A stretch of DNA of 13,800 bases from an uncultured Bacteroidales bacterium (lineage in GTDB: Bacteria > Bacteroidota > Bacteroidia > Bacteroidales > F082): the NCBI GenBank assembly GCA_937926515.1, contig CALAZZ010000215.1, positions 1 to 13,800 of the forward strand. The letters are read 5' to 3'. Position 1 is the stretch's first letter. Each line of letters starts with the position of its first letter. The notes below the pieces were generated by a model, which was not told the origin of the DNA, did not search any database, and worked only from the letters and a program-made list of their open reading frames with translations. Below, in pieces: positions 1 through 7,541 of this stretch. A program made the position numbers and the translations under genes.

Positions 1-7
1 TACTGTA

Positions 8-235
8 CTAATTTGATTTCACAAATTGTGTCCAGTGAATTAGGGGGTTAAACCAACCAATGCCAAATCTTTTGGGCAAAATTTCTTTTAAATAAATATC
101 AATCAGATTCTCCCGATGACTTCCTTTTAATGACGAATGTTCAACAATCGCTTGATTTGAAATAGCGATTAATTGTTCTGATTTCATCTTAAAGTATGTT
201 TTAATCAAATCGTAGGTTGATACATTATCTTTCAT
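8..235 (-). pseudogene. N-terminal fragment of a DUF6602-like protein
   Basis: The ORF of 75 residues starts with a plausible ATG at 235. Residues 20-60 (SEQLIAISNQAIVEHSSLKG, then a HRENLIDIYLK stretch and LPKRFGIG) resemble the N-terminal part of DUF6602 proteins, where an HSxxKGxxRE motif is followed by a short helix and a (L/F)LPxxxGIG turn. In that family the protein continues for well over 100 more residues after the GIG turn. Here the resemblance stops at about position 56 and 15 unrelated residues lead to a TAG at 8-10. The gene is therefore probably truncated by an insertion or recombination near 55, and the sequence left of that may belong to another element. DUF6602 has no firm function and is often seen near restriction and defence genes. 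Recognition is by memory of the motif, so confidence is moderate to low. Confidence 0.4.
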
Positions 236-582
236 TTGTGCAGTATCTTTTTAACCTTGGGCATAACTCGTTACTATAATCACCTGATGTGAACATGTCT
301 TTCACACATTAGCATGACATAATCATCTGCAGTGTCTTTTATTGCTGGTGCTAACAATGTCATAAACTATCGCTTTACTGCATAGCAGGCTGCAATTTAA
401 GAAAAACATAGGTTATGATGCAATTCTTTTCAAGATAAGGGCTGTGCAGGGTTTGGTTCCTGTTGTTTTGTGTTTGTGAGAAACAGCCGGTTCATATGGT
501 GTTAATGGCATTGGTCAGCTGTGCTAGCAAATGCCTAAGCAGCGAGCATTATGCCACTAAGGGATGATGTTTATTTTCATAA
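236..582. other. Intergenic stretch with no recognised gene
   Basis: About 350 nt between the start of the truncated DUF6602-like gene and the terminator at 583-617. I see no convincing ORF, RNA gene or extended repeat. The part next to 235 must carry the promoter of the truncated gene, but no clear TAnnTTTG box was found. Confidence 0.4.
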
Positions 583-617
583 AAACACAGCACAAGCCCC
601 ATGCCTGTGCTGTGTTT
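583..617 (-). terminator. Hairpin terminator after the carboxypeptidase-regulatory-like gene
   Basis: A perfect 12-bp inverted repeat: AAACACAGCACA (583-594) pairs with TGTGCTGTGTTT (606-617) around an 11-nt loop. Read on the minus strand the stem ends in a T-run (TGTTTTTATG), as expected of an intrinsic terminator, and it lies 23 nt past the stop codon of the minus-strand gene ending at 640. Confidence 0.8.
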
Positions 618-639
618 ACTAATTAGGGTGCAAAAGGAA

Positions 640-1575
640 TTAATCTCCACTGCCCGGGGATGCGAGTGGTGTGAGCATAAAATCAAACACCACGCTGTCA
701 TTGGTTTCCAGTTCTGTCATCAGGGGCTCAGGCACCTGGTAGCCTGCGGCATGGCAACTCACCGTGAAGTGTCCCGGCTTGAGCTCATCAAACAGGTAAT
801 GCCCTTCGTTGTTGGTGCTGATGGCCCAGCCATGCTCGATCAGGTTCAATGTAGCCCCGGCAATGGGCTCATTGGTCAGGGCATTCCTGACATGACCCAT
901 GATCTCCGAGTCGGTAGGCAACTTATTGCTGTTGCGCTTTCGCTTAGCCCTGCGCAGACGCAGGTAGTTGTTGGCCATAGCCGGGTATTGCCGTTGGTTG
1001 TACCTCACAAAGCGATCCAGCTCCAGCCTGAGTATGGCATTGCACTCCTTGATAAGCTGGTTGATATCCAGGCGTGCGATGCGCCTTTCGTCAAGCTTAT
1101 TCTGGGTATCCAACAGCGCCTGCTCAAAAGACTGGTATTTATCTTCAAAAGCTTGCTTGTCTGCTGCAGTTAGTCCCAGGTCTGTGGCAATGGCTTCGTT
1201 GTCGCTCAACTTATTCAATACATATTGTGATATTTCAAGCATGAGTGGGCCGGGCACGGAGCGCATCTGCCGGTTGAAATTATTAAAAGTGTGCAACAGG
1301 GTGTTGTCTTGCTTGCGTCGGGCAAGCATGATGCCTATGTGGATCATTTCGTGAAGCATCTGCTTCAACCCCTTCCTGTTTTCCTTTCGTTCCACATAAA
1401 CGGATGTCACAGGCTGTATGACCTTGGCCAGCAGGTCGGTGATTTCCGATGATTTTGTTACAAAATCTTCCCTGGCAGCCAGGGCCTCGGGTTTGCCTTC
1501 GAAGGCGATGTCATGGTTTTCGAGTACACGCCTGATGGCAACAAATTTCTGGGTTTTATTTATGATACTTTTCAT
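640..1575 (-). CDS. Uncharacterised protein with C-terminal carboxypeptidase-regulatory-like domain
   Basis: A 311-residue protein if it starts at ATG 1575 (MKSIINKTQKF). I prefer this start because the 45 nt before it are extremely A+T rich and read like a leader, while the open frame that continues upstream to 1962 has a different character. Residues 1-220 are mostly helical with conserved-looking charged segments and no signal peptide, suggesting a cytoplasmic protein. Residues about 222-305 form a CarboxypepD_reg-like beta-sandwich: the pattern GHVRNALTNEPIAGATLNL, then NNEGHYLFDELKPGHFTV and SCHAAGY is the hallmark Gxvxd..tgepl.ga.V...G....T.d.G.f.f..l.pG.y.l....Gy. This helical-plus-CarboxypepD_reg architecture is common and multi-copy in Bacteroidota and has no known function. 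A strong terminator follows at 583-617. Confidence 0.75.
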   Translation of the reverse strand: MKSIINKTQKFVAIRRVLENHDIAFEGKPEALAAREDFVTKSSEITDLLAKVIQPVTSVYVERKENRKGLKQMLHEMIHIGIMLARRKQDNTLLHTFNNFNRQMRSVPGPLMLEISQYVLNKLSDNEAIATDLGLTAADKQAFEDKYQSFEQALLDTQNKLDERRIARLDINQLIKECNAILRLELDRFVRYNQRQYPAMANNYLRLRRAKRKRNSNKLPTDSEIMGHVRNALTNEPIAGATLNLIEHGWAISTNNEGHYLFDELKPGHFTVSCHAAGYQVPEPLMTELETNDSVVFDFMLTPLASPGSGD

Positions 1576-1962
1576 TATATTTAAAATTATAGTTAAAAAA
1601 AATAGACTTTCTGAAAATGAGATCCGGTTGAAAAATATACCGCCACTCTTATAGGATTGAGCCGGCGGTGATACTCCCAGGGCCGGCTTGCTGAATATAT
1701 GGTAGCGATCCGCCCTTACATCCCTGATGTATTGATATTTTCTGGCTTTAGGGCATTGCCTGGCAGCCAGTTGCAAAAAAGGGCCGGTATTTGTTGCAAA
1801 ATAAAGTTGCTTCAATTCACCCACAGTCAGCCTGATGGTCAAGTATATATCGCTCTCAAGTTCCTTGCACAACTCTTCCAGGATCAGGTCCAGTTCAACC
1901 GGCCATTCCATATTATTTAAAGGATTCTTTTTCATTTCGCTTTTCATTGATTTATCCTGCAC
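1576..1962 (-). other. Open in-frame extension upstream of the 640-1575 gene, possibly a separate small coding segment
   Basis: The frame of the downstream gene stays open for 129 further codons to an ATG at 1962. The segment from about 1690 to 1932 (MKKNPLNNMEWPVELDLILE, then ELCKELESDIYLTIRL and onward to about DRYHIF) is charged and helix-friendly, like real protein. The last 40 residues, from about 1576 to 1695, read like translated spacer (rich in F, S, I). It may be a decayed small gene that lost its stop, a genuine N-terminal domain, or chance. I recognise no family. Confidence 0.3.
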
Positions 1963-2643
1963 CAGCTCTCATGTCAACATGCCCTGCTCGGCTGTTCAGC
2001 TTTCATGAATGAGGAGTGCCTCTAAATAATAAGTAAAACCGTGACAGAATTTATACCTGCTGTGACCGGCATCCATCTATAATACATTGATTGCCCCTCG
2101 TCTATTGATGCTTTATTTTCAGTATTACCGTCTGCAACATGAGCCATTCGGTAAGCAACTTTTGTCAGGCTGTTTGCTAAAGCGCTTTCATTTATTGATT
2201 TTTATAAAATTTCCCTTTCTTCTCCGGTAAAGTGATTGTTGATTGTGATACATCTGAATGCATTCAGGTTTTACACTATGGATAAATGGTACACATGCGT
2301 AGCATATTAACAGCCCGGCCAAACAAGATGAATATACTGACTTGTTTTTTGACCAAGCCTCAATGATTTCTTTATCAAACATCAGAAATGCATTGAAATT
2401 CAAGTAGTAATTAAAGCATAGGCCAATTTTATCAACAACTTTACAGTTGTATCAAGTAGGATATCAATGTGTTATGCAGTTATTTACATGATATCGATTC
2501 AATGTTAACAAAATCTACTTCTTCAAACTACTGCACCTGCTTAATTTTGTGGCAAATACAATTATTCATTAAACCAATTCATGATGCCGACAAAGTAGTA
2601 TTAACAATAAACCTATTCAGGGTTTAATTTAAAAATTGTATCA
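1963..2643. other. Long intergenic region upstream of the sigma-factor gene
   Basis: About 680 nt, strongly A+T rich towards the right end. A 71-codon minus-strand frame at 2188-2403 has no recognisable features and unlikely composition, so I do not call it. The only signal I can support is a TAnnTTTG box at 2542-2549. The region separates divergent transcription units (minus-strand gene to the left, plus-strand sigma gene to the right), so promoters for both are expected here. Confidence 0.5.
2542..2549 (+). promoter_or_regulatory. Candidate Bacteroidota -7 box for the sigma-factor gene
   Basis: TAATTTTG matches the Bacteroidota -7 consensus TAnnTTTG exactly and lies 94 nt upstream of the ATG at 2644. 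No convincing -33 TTTG was seen at the usual distance, so this is a candidate only. Confidence 0.4.
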
Positions 2644-3423
2644 ATGTTTGAAATAAAGCTAAATCATGACAAGCATCACTTAACAGACGCTCAGCTCTTA
2701 ATGCTCATCAGCAGCAAGAATAAATCCCATTCTGAAGCGGAAAAAGCCTTCGTAGCTTTTTGCAAACGACATCATGCTTTCATCAATTTAGTATGCAAGC
2801 AAAGCGTAAGCAGGTTAAGCAGGTATTATGGTGATGATGTTCGGAAAAACCTTTATCACAATACAATTATTGCATTGTGGGAGTCCGCAGCCCAGCAGAT
2901 ACTGGAAGCTGCCAAAAGCCCCGGCCAGGAAATGTCTGATGAACTTGTACGCACTGAATTAAGCAAATTGATCAGGCAGCAGCGCAGTGAGATGATCAAG
3001 GAGCATGCCCACTCAAGGATGCTCATTTATTGGGACGGGCTAACGCTGCAGCGCGAACAGGATTTGGCCGACTTGCAGGATTTTAACGATGGTAATGATC
3101 ATGAAAATGATGAAATTGACGGTAAGCCCGCGAATACGGCATCTGATCGCGAAATCATGTGGAAACAGATTACTCAGCTCAGAAAAATATTAATGACTTT
3201 TAAGAAGCGCGATCGTGATATTATATTAACTTTGCTTGAACATTCTGAATACAGACGTAAAACACCCAGGCACGTGATCAGCGATTTATGCCAGCGATGG
3301 TCTGTTAATCAGGCTCATATACGCAGCATTAAATCACGAACCATTGCCAAATTAAGGGTTGCACTGAAAGCACCTAATACCGTTCGGCATGAAAAGGCAA
3401 AAAGCAGGAAACGACGACGATGA
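2644..3423 (+). CDS. Sigma-70-family RNA polymerase sigma factor (divergent, ECF-like)
   Basis: A 259-residue protein. Residues about 30-82 fit a sigma region 2: a run of helices ending in DDVRKNLYHNTIIALWESA, comparable to the DLxQeTflklw pattern of sigma region 2. Residues about 174-241 fit sigma region 4: a helix with LRKILMTFKKRDRDIILTLL, then a helix-turn-helix around DLCQRWSVNQAHIRSIKSR and a final TIAKLRVAL helix. The linker (about 85-170) is longer and more acidic (DFNDGNDHENDEID) than in ordinary ECF factors, and the C-terminus is a basic tail (KAKSRKRRR). The gene overlaps the following ORF by 35 nt, which suggests translational coupling. Sigma factors of this sort direct polymerase to a small regulon. 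The target is not evident. The protein is alone on the plus strand between minus-strand genes and no recognisable anti-sigma factor or membrane sensor is next to it. Confidence 0.75.
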   Translation: MFEIKLNHDKHHLTDAQLLMLISSKNKSHSEAEKAFVAFCKRHHAFINLVCKQSVSRLSRYYGDDVRKNLYHNTIIALWESAAQQILEAAKSPGQEMSDELVRTELSKLIRQQRSEMIKEHAHSRMLIYWDGLTLQREQDLADLQDFNDGNDHENDEIDGKPANTASDREIMWKQITQLRKILMTFKKRDRDIILTLLEHSEYRRKTPRHVISDLCQRWSVNQAHIRSIKSRTIAKLRVALKAPNTVRHEKAKSRKRRR

Positions 3424-3724
3424 AATGATCAGGAAGCTTATCTCAACCTTAAGGTCAGGAGGCATACTGATACCGACAACCGAGGAAGAGGTGAGGGCAT
3501 ACACTGAATTTTTTAAAAACGAACTCGAAGCCGAAGCCCAGGAACCGTGCCCTGACCATTTAGCCATTATTCGAAAAGGCAGATTGAGTTTGACTCATAA
3601 TACGGATAAGCGTTCTGTCGAGGCACAGTTGGTTGAAATAGAAACCTTCTTGCGCGAAGGAAAGCCACTTCCTGAAAAACTCAGGAAGAATGTATTGGGC
3701 CGAAGGGGAGAAGCCTCAATATGA
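3389..3724 (+). CDS. Small uncharacterised partner of the sigma factor
   Basis: A 111-residue protein, acidic in the first half and basic at the end, with no signal peptide or membrane segment. The frame opens at ATG 3389, inside the sigma gene; a second in-frame ATG at 3425 lies 1 nt after the sigma stop codon and would give 99 residues. Either start leaves the two genes tightly coupled. Residues 16-45 (LISTLRSGGILIPTTEEEVR, then AYTEFFK) form a pattern I associate with short proteins that sit beside ImmA/IrrE-type metallopeptidases or phage-like regulators, but that is a weak recollection. A role as an antagonist or cofactor of the sigma factor is inferred only from the overlap. Confidence 0.65.
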   Translation: MKRQKAGNDDDEMIRKLISTLRSGGILIPTTEEEVRAYTEFFKNELEAEAQEPCPDHLAIIRKGRLSLTHNTDKRSVEAQLVEIETFLREGKPLPEKLRKNVLGRRGEASI

Positions 3725-4221
3725 ACAACCACAAAGCAGGCTTTGTTCGTGCACGGGGTCAGTCATGTTAGTTTTACATGAAAATAATTTATTGTCTTGA
3801 GCTTTTGCTGCTTGTGGGGCAAGCCGATGCTGAGCGCAAATCCTGTTTATTTGTCATCGGGTTAAAAAGATAGAGCACTGGTTTTAAAAGGGGATTCAAC
3901 ATAGTATACAGGTAAAAGTTCAGTTGTACTAGCCCCCCCTGCCACACGAGCCCTCTCGTATGGTGCCTTGAAATGTAGCTACCGGTCAAGACTAAAAGCA
4001 TAAAATGTTTTGTTGTCAGGCGATACCATCGCGCTGCAGCGAAGGGAAATCCTGCCTACCTCAACAACCCGGTACGGCAGACCGGAAGCGGCGTTCTAGC
4101 TCACCACAGGTGCAATGTAGAAATATGGCCATGACGGATGGATTTGTCCCTGACACTCTCAGCCGATATTTCCTTAACCGGCATGGCTACCTCAATGAGT
4201 TTTTTGGGTTGGGGTATGGGT
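3725..4221. other. Gene-free spacer between the sigma pair and the DUF262 gene
   Basis: About 500 nt. A short hairpin (ACAAAG 3731-3736 with CTTTGT 3741-3746) follows the partner gene but lacks a T-run. The left copy of the hairpin-bearing direct repeat occupies 3940-4026. The remaining 195 nt up to the DUF262 stop are moderately GC rich. Frames there (for example 4005-4232 plus) are not convincing, and no clear terminator for the minus-strand DUF262 gene was found. Confidence 0.5.
3940..4026. repeat. Direct repeat copy A with internal hairpin
   Basis: An 87-nt segment identical at 80 of 87 positions, with no gaps, to 9162-9248 in the same orientation. It opens with an imperfect palindrome: the left arm 3940-3950 (TGCCACACGAG) and right arm 3955-3965 (CTCGTATGGTG) enclose a 4-nt loop, with one C-A mismatch and terminal G-T pairs. 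Both arms are identical between copies, while the first loop base differs (C here, A in copy B). Similarity also extends weakly leftward through a C-rich run. Both copies are open on the minus strand, but most differences would change the residue, so coding is unlikely. Confidence 0.85.
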
Positions 4222-5892
4222 TTAGTTCTTAGGCAATAAATATGCGAATTTATCAAGGATTAATTCCTTTCTGGCATCGACAAAATACTCAAAGTTTTCA
4301 AGTTTCCAGTACTCTTTGTCTTTTGGGATCAGGTGCAGGTCAAGGAACTCGTCTGATTTATCAGCAAAATAAACTTCGGGTAGTGTATCAGACTTTCCGC
4401 CGGCTCCATTTTCTTCGGCAGTCAACAGCATTAAGTTAGCGATCTGATCCCGGACTTCCCATCCGTATTGCATGAGGTCATTGCGACCAGTATTGGGGTT
4501 GAGTTTTTTAACTTTTTTTAGGGCTGACTGTGGAAAGATATGGTCAATTTGTGGCAGATTCAGGCTAAAAGTGGGTTGATAATTAAATCCATACCAGAGG
4601 TTGAAGAAGAGGTGGATTTCCTTTTTATCATACCGCAGGCCTAAAATAGATTCTTTAGTTAATTCAAGTGAACGGTTTTCGCGCCGAATTGCGCCAAAAA
4701 TTTCATCGCGGATAAAATCCTGATCGGTATCGATTTGTTTTACAAGGTTATTGATCATATTGTCGGGTGTTCCACCAAAAACCCCTGTGAGTGATGTTCG
4801 GATGAGGTATTGCTGATAGTCAGTATAATGTGTATTCCATTTATTATTAAACTTGTATCGAAAATAAATAAGGGGGATAAGGCTGAGATAAGAAGGGATA
4901 TTTTTGTCGGTTCGGAGGAAAGTTTTGCCATAAACAAAATCTTTCACATCTTTAATTGCATCAGTTATGTTATCCCATTTTTCTTCAATTGCTTCCCTGG
5001 TACCACCTTCCCTGAATTTCTGAACATTGTATCTTGCTCCTTTATCCAGGAGTACAAGGAAAGACTTTAGAATAAAGTCGCGATTAAACTTATACCCGGT
5101 TCTATTCAATTCTGCTATAAGGTCAAGCATGTTTTCCTCCACACTCTCCCAGCTTGAGAGGAGGAGTGAGAACATAAGGTCGGATTTATTGAGGGGAGTA
5201 CCGCCAGAGTTAGCCCTGATAAAGATTTCAACTACGTCGTTTTCAGAGTAAACAGATGGTCTGTCTATGCTGTCAATAACCTGATAAACAACATTATCCT
5301 GGGTGCAAAATATATTTTTAATTTTTTCGAGGTTATCTTCAATTCTATCTCTTTCAACATCTAAAAAATCACGAGCGAATTTTTCTGAAAGCTTATTTCT
5401 CATTTCCCGACCCGAATACTCATTAAAGACAGTTTCTTTGAACTTAACCCAAGGAAATTGTTGAGGTGCATCTAAAAATTTAAAAATATAGCGCATATCT
5501 TCTGGATCTCTCTGATCACCACTTAGGATATCGAAATGAAGCTCTTTGCCATTATATTTACCCATTAATCCAATGAATAGACTTTGAGATCTCTGTTGCC
5601 CATCCAGCACAAGCATTTTGGGGTGTCCATTCTCAGGATTGTAGAAATCTGTAATATTCAAGGTATCTTTCCAATTATCAATGAACTTACGGTGCTTAAT
5701 TTCACTTGATGTTTTCCAAATGAGCATAGAGCCAATAGGATATTCCCTCATGATCGAATCATAAAGCCGCTCAATTTGCTCTTCTTTCCAGACAAAATGT
5801 CTTTGTATGTTTGGTAGCCAGAATCCGCCTAAATGATCTCTGTTGTTAATGTAGGTTACAAATTTTCTGATAGTTTCGCTTTGTTTTCCCAT
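4222..5892 (-). CDS. DUF262 / HNH (GmrSD-like) nuclease
   Basis: A 556-residue protein with the two halves of a fused GmrS-GmrD-type enzyme. The N-terminal DUF262 domain (about 8-250) shows PNIQRHFVWKEEQIERLYDS (27-46), the DGQQR signature (97-101), which is the ParB/sulfiredoxin-like NTP-binding motif, and FIRANSGGTPLNKSDL (224-239). The C-terminal HNH/DUF1524-like domain shows IDHIFPQS (449-456, His451 as likely metal ligand or catalytic residue), DQIANLMLL with Asn486 and a Lys at about 500 in GAGGKSD. Enzymes of this kind are type IV, NTP-dependent endonucleases that cut phage DNA carrying modified (for example glucosylated hydroxymethyl) cytosine. The substrate here is unknown. The length is typical of the fused form and all key motifs are present, so it is probably active. 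It is the third gene of the abiE operon, 37 nt after abiEii. Confidence 0.88.
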   Translation of the reverse strand: MGKQSETIRKFVTYINNRDHLGGFWLPNIQRHFVWKEEQIERLYDSIMREYPIGSMLIWKTSSEIKHRKFIDNWKDTLNITDFYNPENGHPKMLVLDGQQRSQSLFIGLMGKYNGKELHFDILSGDQRDPEDMRYIFKFLDAPQQFPWVKFKETVFNEYSGREMRNKLSEKFARDFLDVERDRIEDNLEKIKNIFCTQDNVVYQVIDSIDRPSVYSENDVVEIFIRANSGGTPLNKSDLMFSLLLSSWESVEENMLDLIAELNRTGYKFNRDFILKSFLVLLDKGARYNVQKFREGGTREAIEEKWDNITDAIKDVKDFVYGKTFLRTDKNIPSYLSLIPLIYFRYKFNNKWNTHYTDYQQYLIRTSLTGVFGGTPDNMINNLVKQIDTDQDFIRDEIFGAIRRENRSLELTKESILGLRYDKKEIHLFFNLWYGFNYQPTFSLNLPQIDHIFPQSALKKVKKLNPNTGRNDLMQYGWEVRDQIANLMLLTAEENGAGGKSDTLPEVYFADKSDEFLDLHLIPKDKEYWKLENFEYFVDARKELILDKFAYLLPKN

Positions 5893-5929
5893 GTTACAAT
5901 AAGCTTAGTTATTGATAAAATGCAGTTAA

Positions 5930-6721
5930 TTATATTTTTTTAATTAGTTTGGTTTTAACAAGTTCATAGGCATCTTGATGGTCAAACTTGATTCCGGGTC
6001 GCAGTATTCCTTTCACATCACCGTAGAAATTGGAGTCCTTCATTTTCTCACCCAGGTTAAGCATCAATTCCCTAGCTGTTTTTGCCCTGCCACCATCATG
6101 CTTCATATAGACCTTGTAAGCTGCGATGATTTTGTCCACATCTGGCTGAAGCATCTGCAATGCATAGCTGAGATCAAACAGGTCCCTGCCTTTACTGCGC
6201 TGGTATAGCGCCCTAAGCTTTGTTCCAAGCAGTTCTTCTATTTCATAAGTTGCTAATTCAACTTCTCCGCTAAACCAAGGACTTTGGTGGGTGTGTTTGA
6301 CCTTTTTGAAGCCAAACACTGAAAAATGCTCGCGGGTATTGATTTCAAGTTTCAGTCGCGATCTTATAACCGGTTGAATTTCGGTATGAAACCGGTAATA
6401 GACTGTATTCATGTTTGCATTTTGCTTGAAGTTTCGTTTCTGGCCTATAAAGGACATTGCCTTTTGTATCTCTATCAACAGCGGTTTGATGGGGCCGGGT
6501 TTGATTTGCACCAGGTCAATGTCTTCAGAATATCTCACCTGGGGTTTTAGAAACAATTTATGAAGGGTGGTTCCGCCACGGAAGGCCAGATTTTCCTGTA
6601 AAATGGGGTTTGAGAACAATTCAATCAAGGCTTTTTCGATCACCAGATCCTGTTCAATCTGTGCCATTGTGGGCCAAGGTGCGTTTTTAGCCCATGCCAG
6701 AATGTAGGCTTCAGGTATCAT
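5930..6721 (-). CDS. abiEii: AbiEii/AbiGii-type nucleotidyltransferase toxin
   Basis: A 263-residue protein from the ATG at 6721, which overlaps the abiEi stop as ATGA. The frame is open to 6760, but family members begin at MIP..Y....W, as this start does. The nucleotidyltransferase (DUF1814) motifs are all visible: FRGGTTLHKLF (47-57) with RYSEDIDL (63-70) supplying the metal-binding acidic residues; RLKLEIN (122-128); and LLGTKLRALYQRSKGRDLFD (164-183), the conserved K...R.KgRD block. In the lactococcal and streptococcal AbiE systems the toxin is a GTP-preferring nucleotidyltransferase, bacteriostatic unless countered by AbiEi, and gives phage abortive infection. Related MenT toxins modify tRNA 3' ends. 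No key residue appears missing. It is coupled to abiEi upstream and to the DUF262 nuclease downstream. Confidence 0.92.
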   Translation of the reverse strand: MIPEAYILAWAKNAPWPTMAQIEQDLVIEKALIELFSNPILQENLAFRGGTTLHKLFLKPQVRYSEDIDLVQIKPGPIKPLLIEIQKAMSFIGQKRNFKQNANMNTVYYRFHTEIQPVIRSRLKLEINTREHFSVFGFKKVKHTHQSPWFSGEVELATYEIEELLGTKLRALYQRSKGRDLFDLSYALQMLQPDVDKIIAAYKVYMKHDGGRAKTARELMLNLGEKMKDSNFYGDVKGILRPGIKFDHQDAYELVKTKLIKKI

Positions 6722-7521
6722 AGGTCGGTTTGTATATGGGTGTTGATCACCAGCTTCCATCTATCATCCATGGCACCTTTTTGCACTCCTGATGATTTAA
6801 GCAGGGCCGGTTGATACGGAATTTTTTTAAGACTGCTATCGATCAATGCAGTCAGTTTGTCGTTTTTTAGTATGTGTTCGGCTAAGTAACCAGACCTTTG
6901 CAGGGTGCTGGCAGGAAAATCATTTTTAAGGACATCTTTCATGGCTGAAATGCTCAGACTTTCGTTGAGTTCCATCAGCACAGTTGCAACCCGGTTGAGG
7001 CCACCGATGGATTTTTCGAAGTAGATGAGGTCAAGGAAAGTTAATTCAGGTGAGGAAACCGAAAAATATCCGGTTTGAGATTTAAGTTTGATTATTCCTT
7101 TGGTTGGGAAGTTCTTTTTTTCCTTGAAGTTGATAATGTTTTTATTGTTGAATACCGACCTGGGTTTGGGAGATGAAGTGATCACATAAAATTCCTGAGG
7201 TTGCTGATGGGCGGCACCATAATACATGGCTGCGCTGTATAAGCCAACATAGTACTTTTTATTAAGGTATTCCATCAGGTGGTTGATGAAGAAATCCACA
7301 GGAATGAAGCCGAGATTGCGGTACTCAGGCGGTATAATGGTGTAAAAGCCTCTTCTGATATTTTGTATTTCGCCTTTTGCTTTTAGCCTGTCGAGGTCTT
7401 TTTTAATGTTTCTAACTTTTTTAGGTATACCATCAATAAGGTTATCTAATGTAAAAGCATACTGGCCATCAGCCCTAACAGCCATTATCAGATCAACAGT
7501 GTGTTTCATTCCTTCAGTCAT
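6718..7521 (-). CDS. abiEi: AbiEi-type antitoxin and transcriptional regulator
   Basis: A 267-residue protein. Residues about 6-60 form a winged helix-turn-helix (FTLDNLIDGIPKKVRNIKKD, then LDRLKAKGEIQNIRRGFYTI, where the wing is the RRGFY segment). The middle carries the characteristic YYVGLYSAAMYYGAAHQQPQ and EFYV segment (90-113) of the AbiEi C-terminal antitoxin region, followed by the SSPELTFLDLIYF pattern. AbiEi proteins neutralise AbiEii without forming a stable complex (type IV toxin-antitoxin) and repress their own operon by binding inverted repeats upstream. A 15-bp inverted repeat lies at the expected place, 7542-7580. The ATG at 7521 is preceded by a TATATTTG box only 5 nt upstream, so the transcript could be leaderless; an alternative in-frame ATG four codons later has GAAGGA before it. 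Confidence 0.9.
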   Translation of the reverse strand: MTEGMKHTVDLIMAVRADGQYAFTLDNLIDGIPKKVRNIKKDLDRLKAKGEIQNIRRGFYTIIPPEYRNLGFIPVDFFINHLMEYLNKKYYVGLYSAAMYYGAAHQQPQEFYVITSSPKPRSVFNNKNIINFKEKKNFPTKGIIKLKSQTGYFSVSSPELTFLDLIYFEKSIGGLNRVATVLMELNESLSISAMKDVLKNDFPASTLQRSGYLAEHILKNDKLTALIDSSLKKIPYQPALLKSSGVQKGAMDDRWKLVINTHIQTDL

Positions 7522-7526
7522 GGTTG

Positions 7527-7534
7527 CAAATATA
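7527..7534 (-). promoter_or_regulatory. Candidate -7 box of the abiE-DUF262 operon
   Basis: On the minus strand TATATTTG fits TAnnTTTG exactly and ends 5 nt before the abiEi ATG. The -33 region would fall inside the right-hand part of the inverted repeat (arm 7542-7556), so a repressor bound to the repeat would block polymerase. Confidence 0.5.
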
Positions 7535-7541
7535 GTAAATC

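Noticed and set aside
601..1354. Long plus-strand ORFs opposite the CarboxypepD_reg-like gene
   Set aside because: Shadows of the minus-strand gene, which has a recognisable domain and its own terminator.
2188..2403. 71-codon minus-strand ORF in the spacer before the sigma gene
   Set aside because: Composition is odd (many C, Y, K), no motif or family is recognisable, and no promoter or coupling to a neighbour is visible.
3789..4001. Minus-strand ORF over repeat copy A, similar to the one over copy B (both contain LLVLTGS and HHTRGLVWQ)
   Set aside because: The similarity comes from the DNA repeat; six of the seven or so substitutions change the residue and the surrounding sequence is not protein-like, so coding is unlikely.
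4005..4232. Plus-strand ORF at the end of the DUF262 gene
   Set aside because: Runs into the antisense of a confident gene and has no recognisable features.
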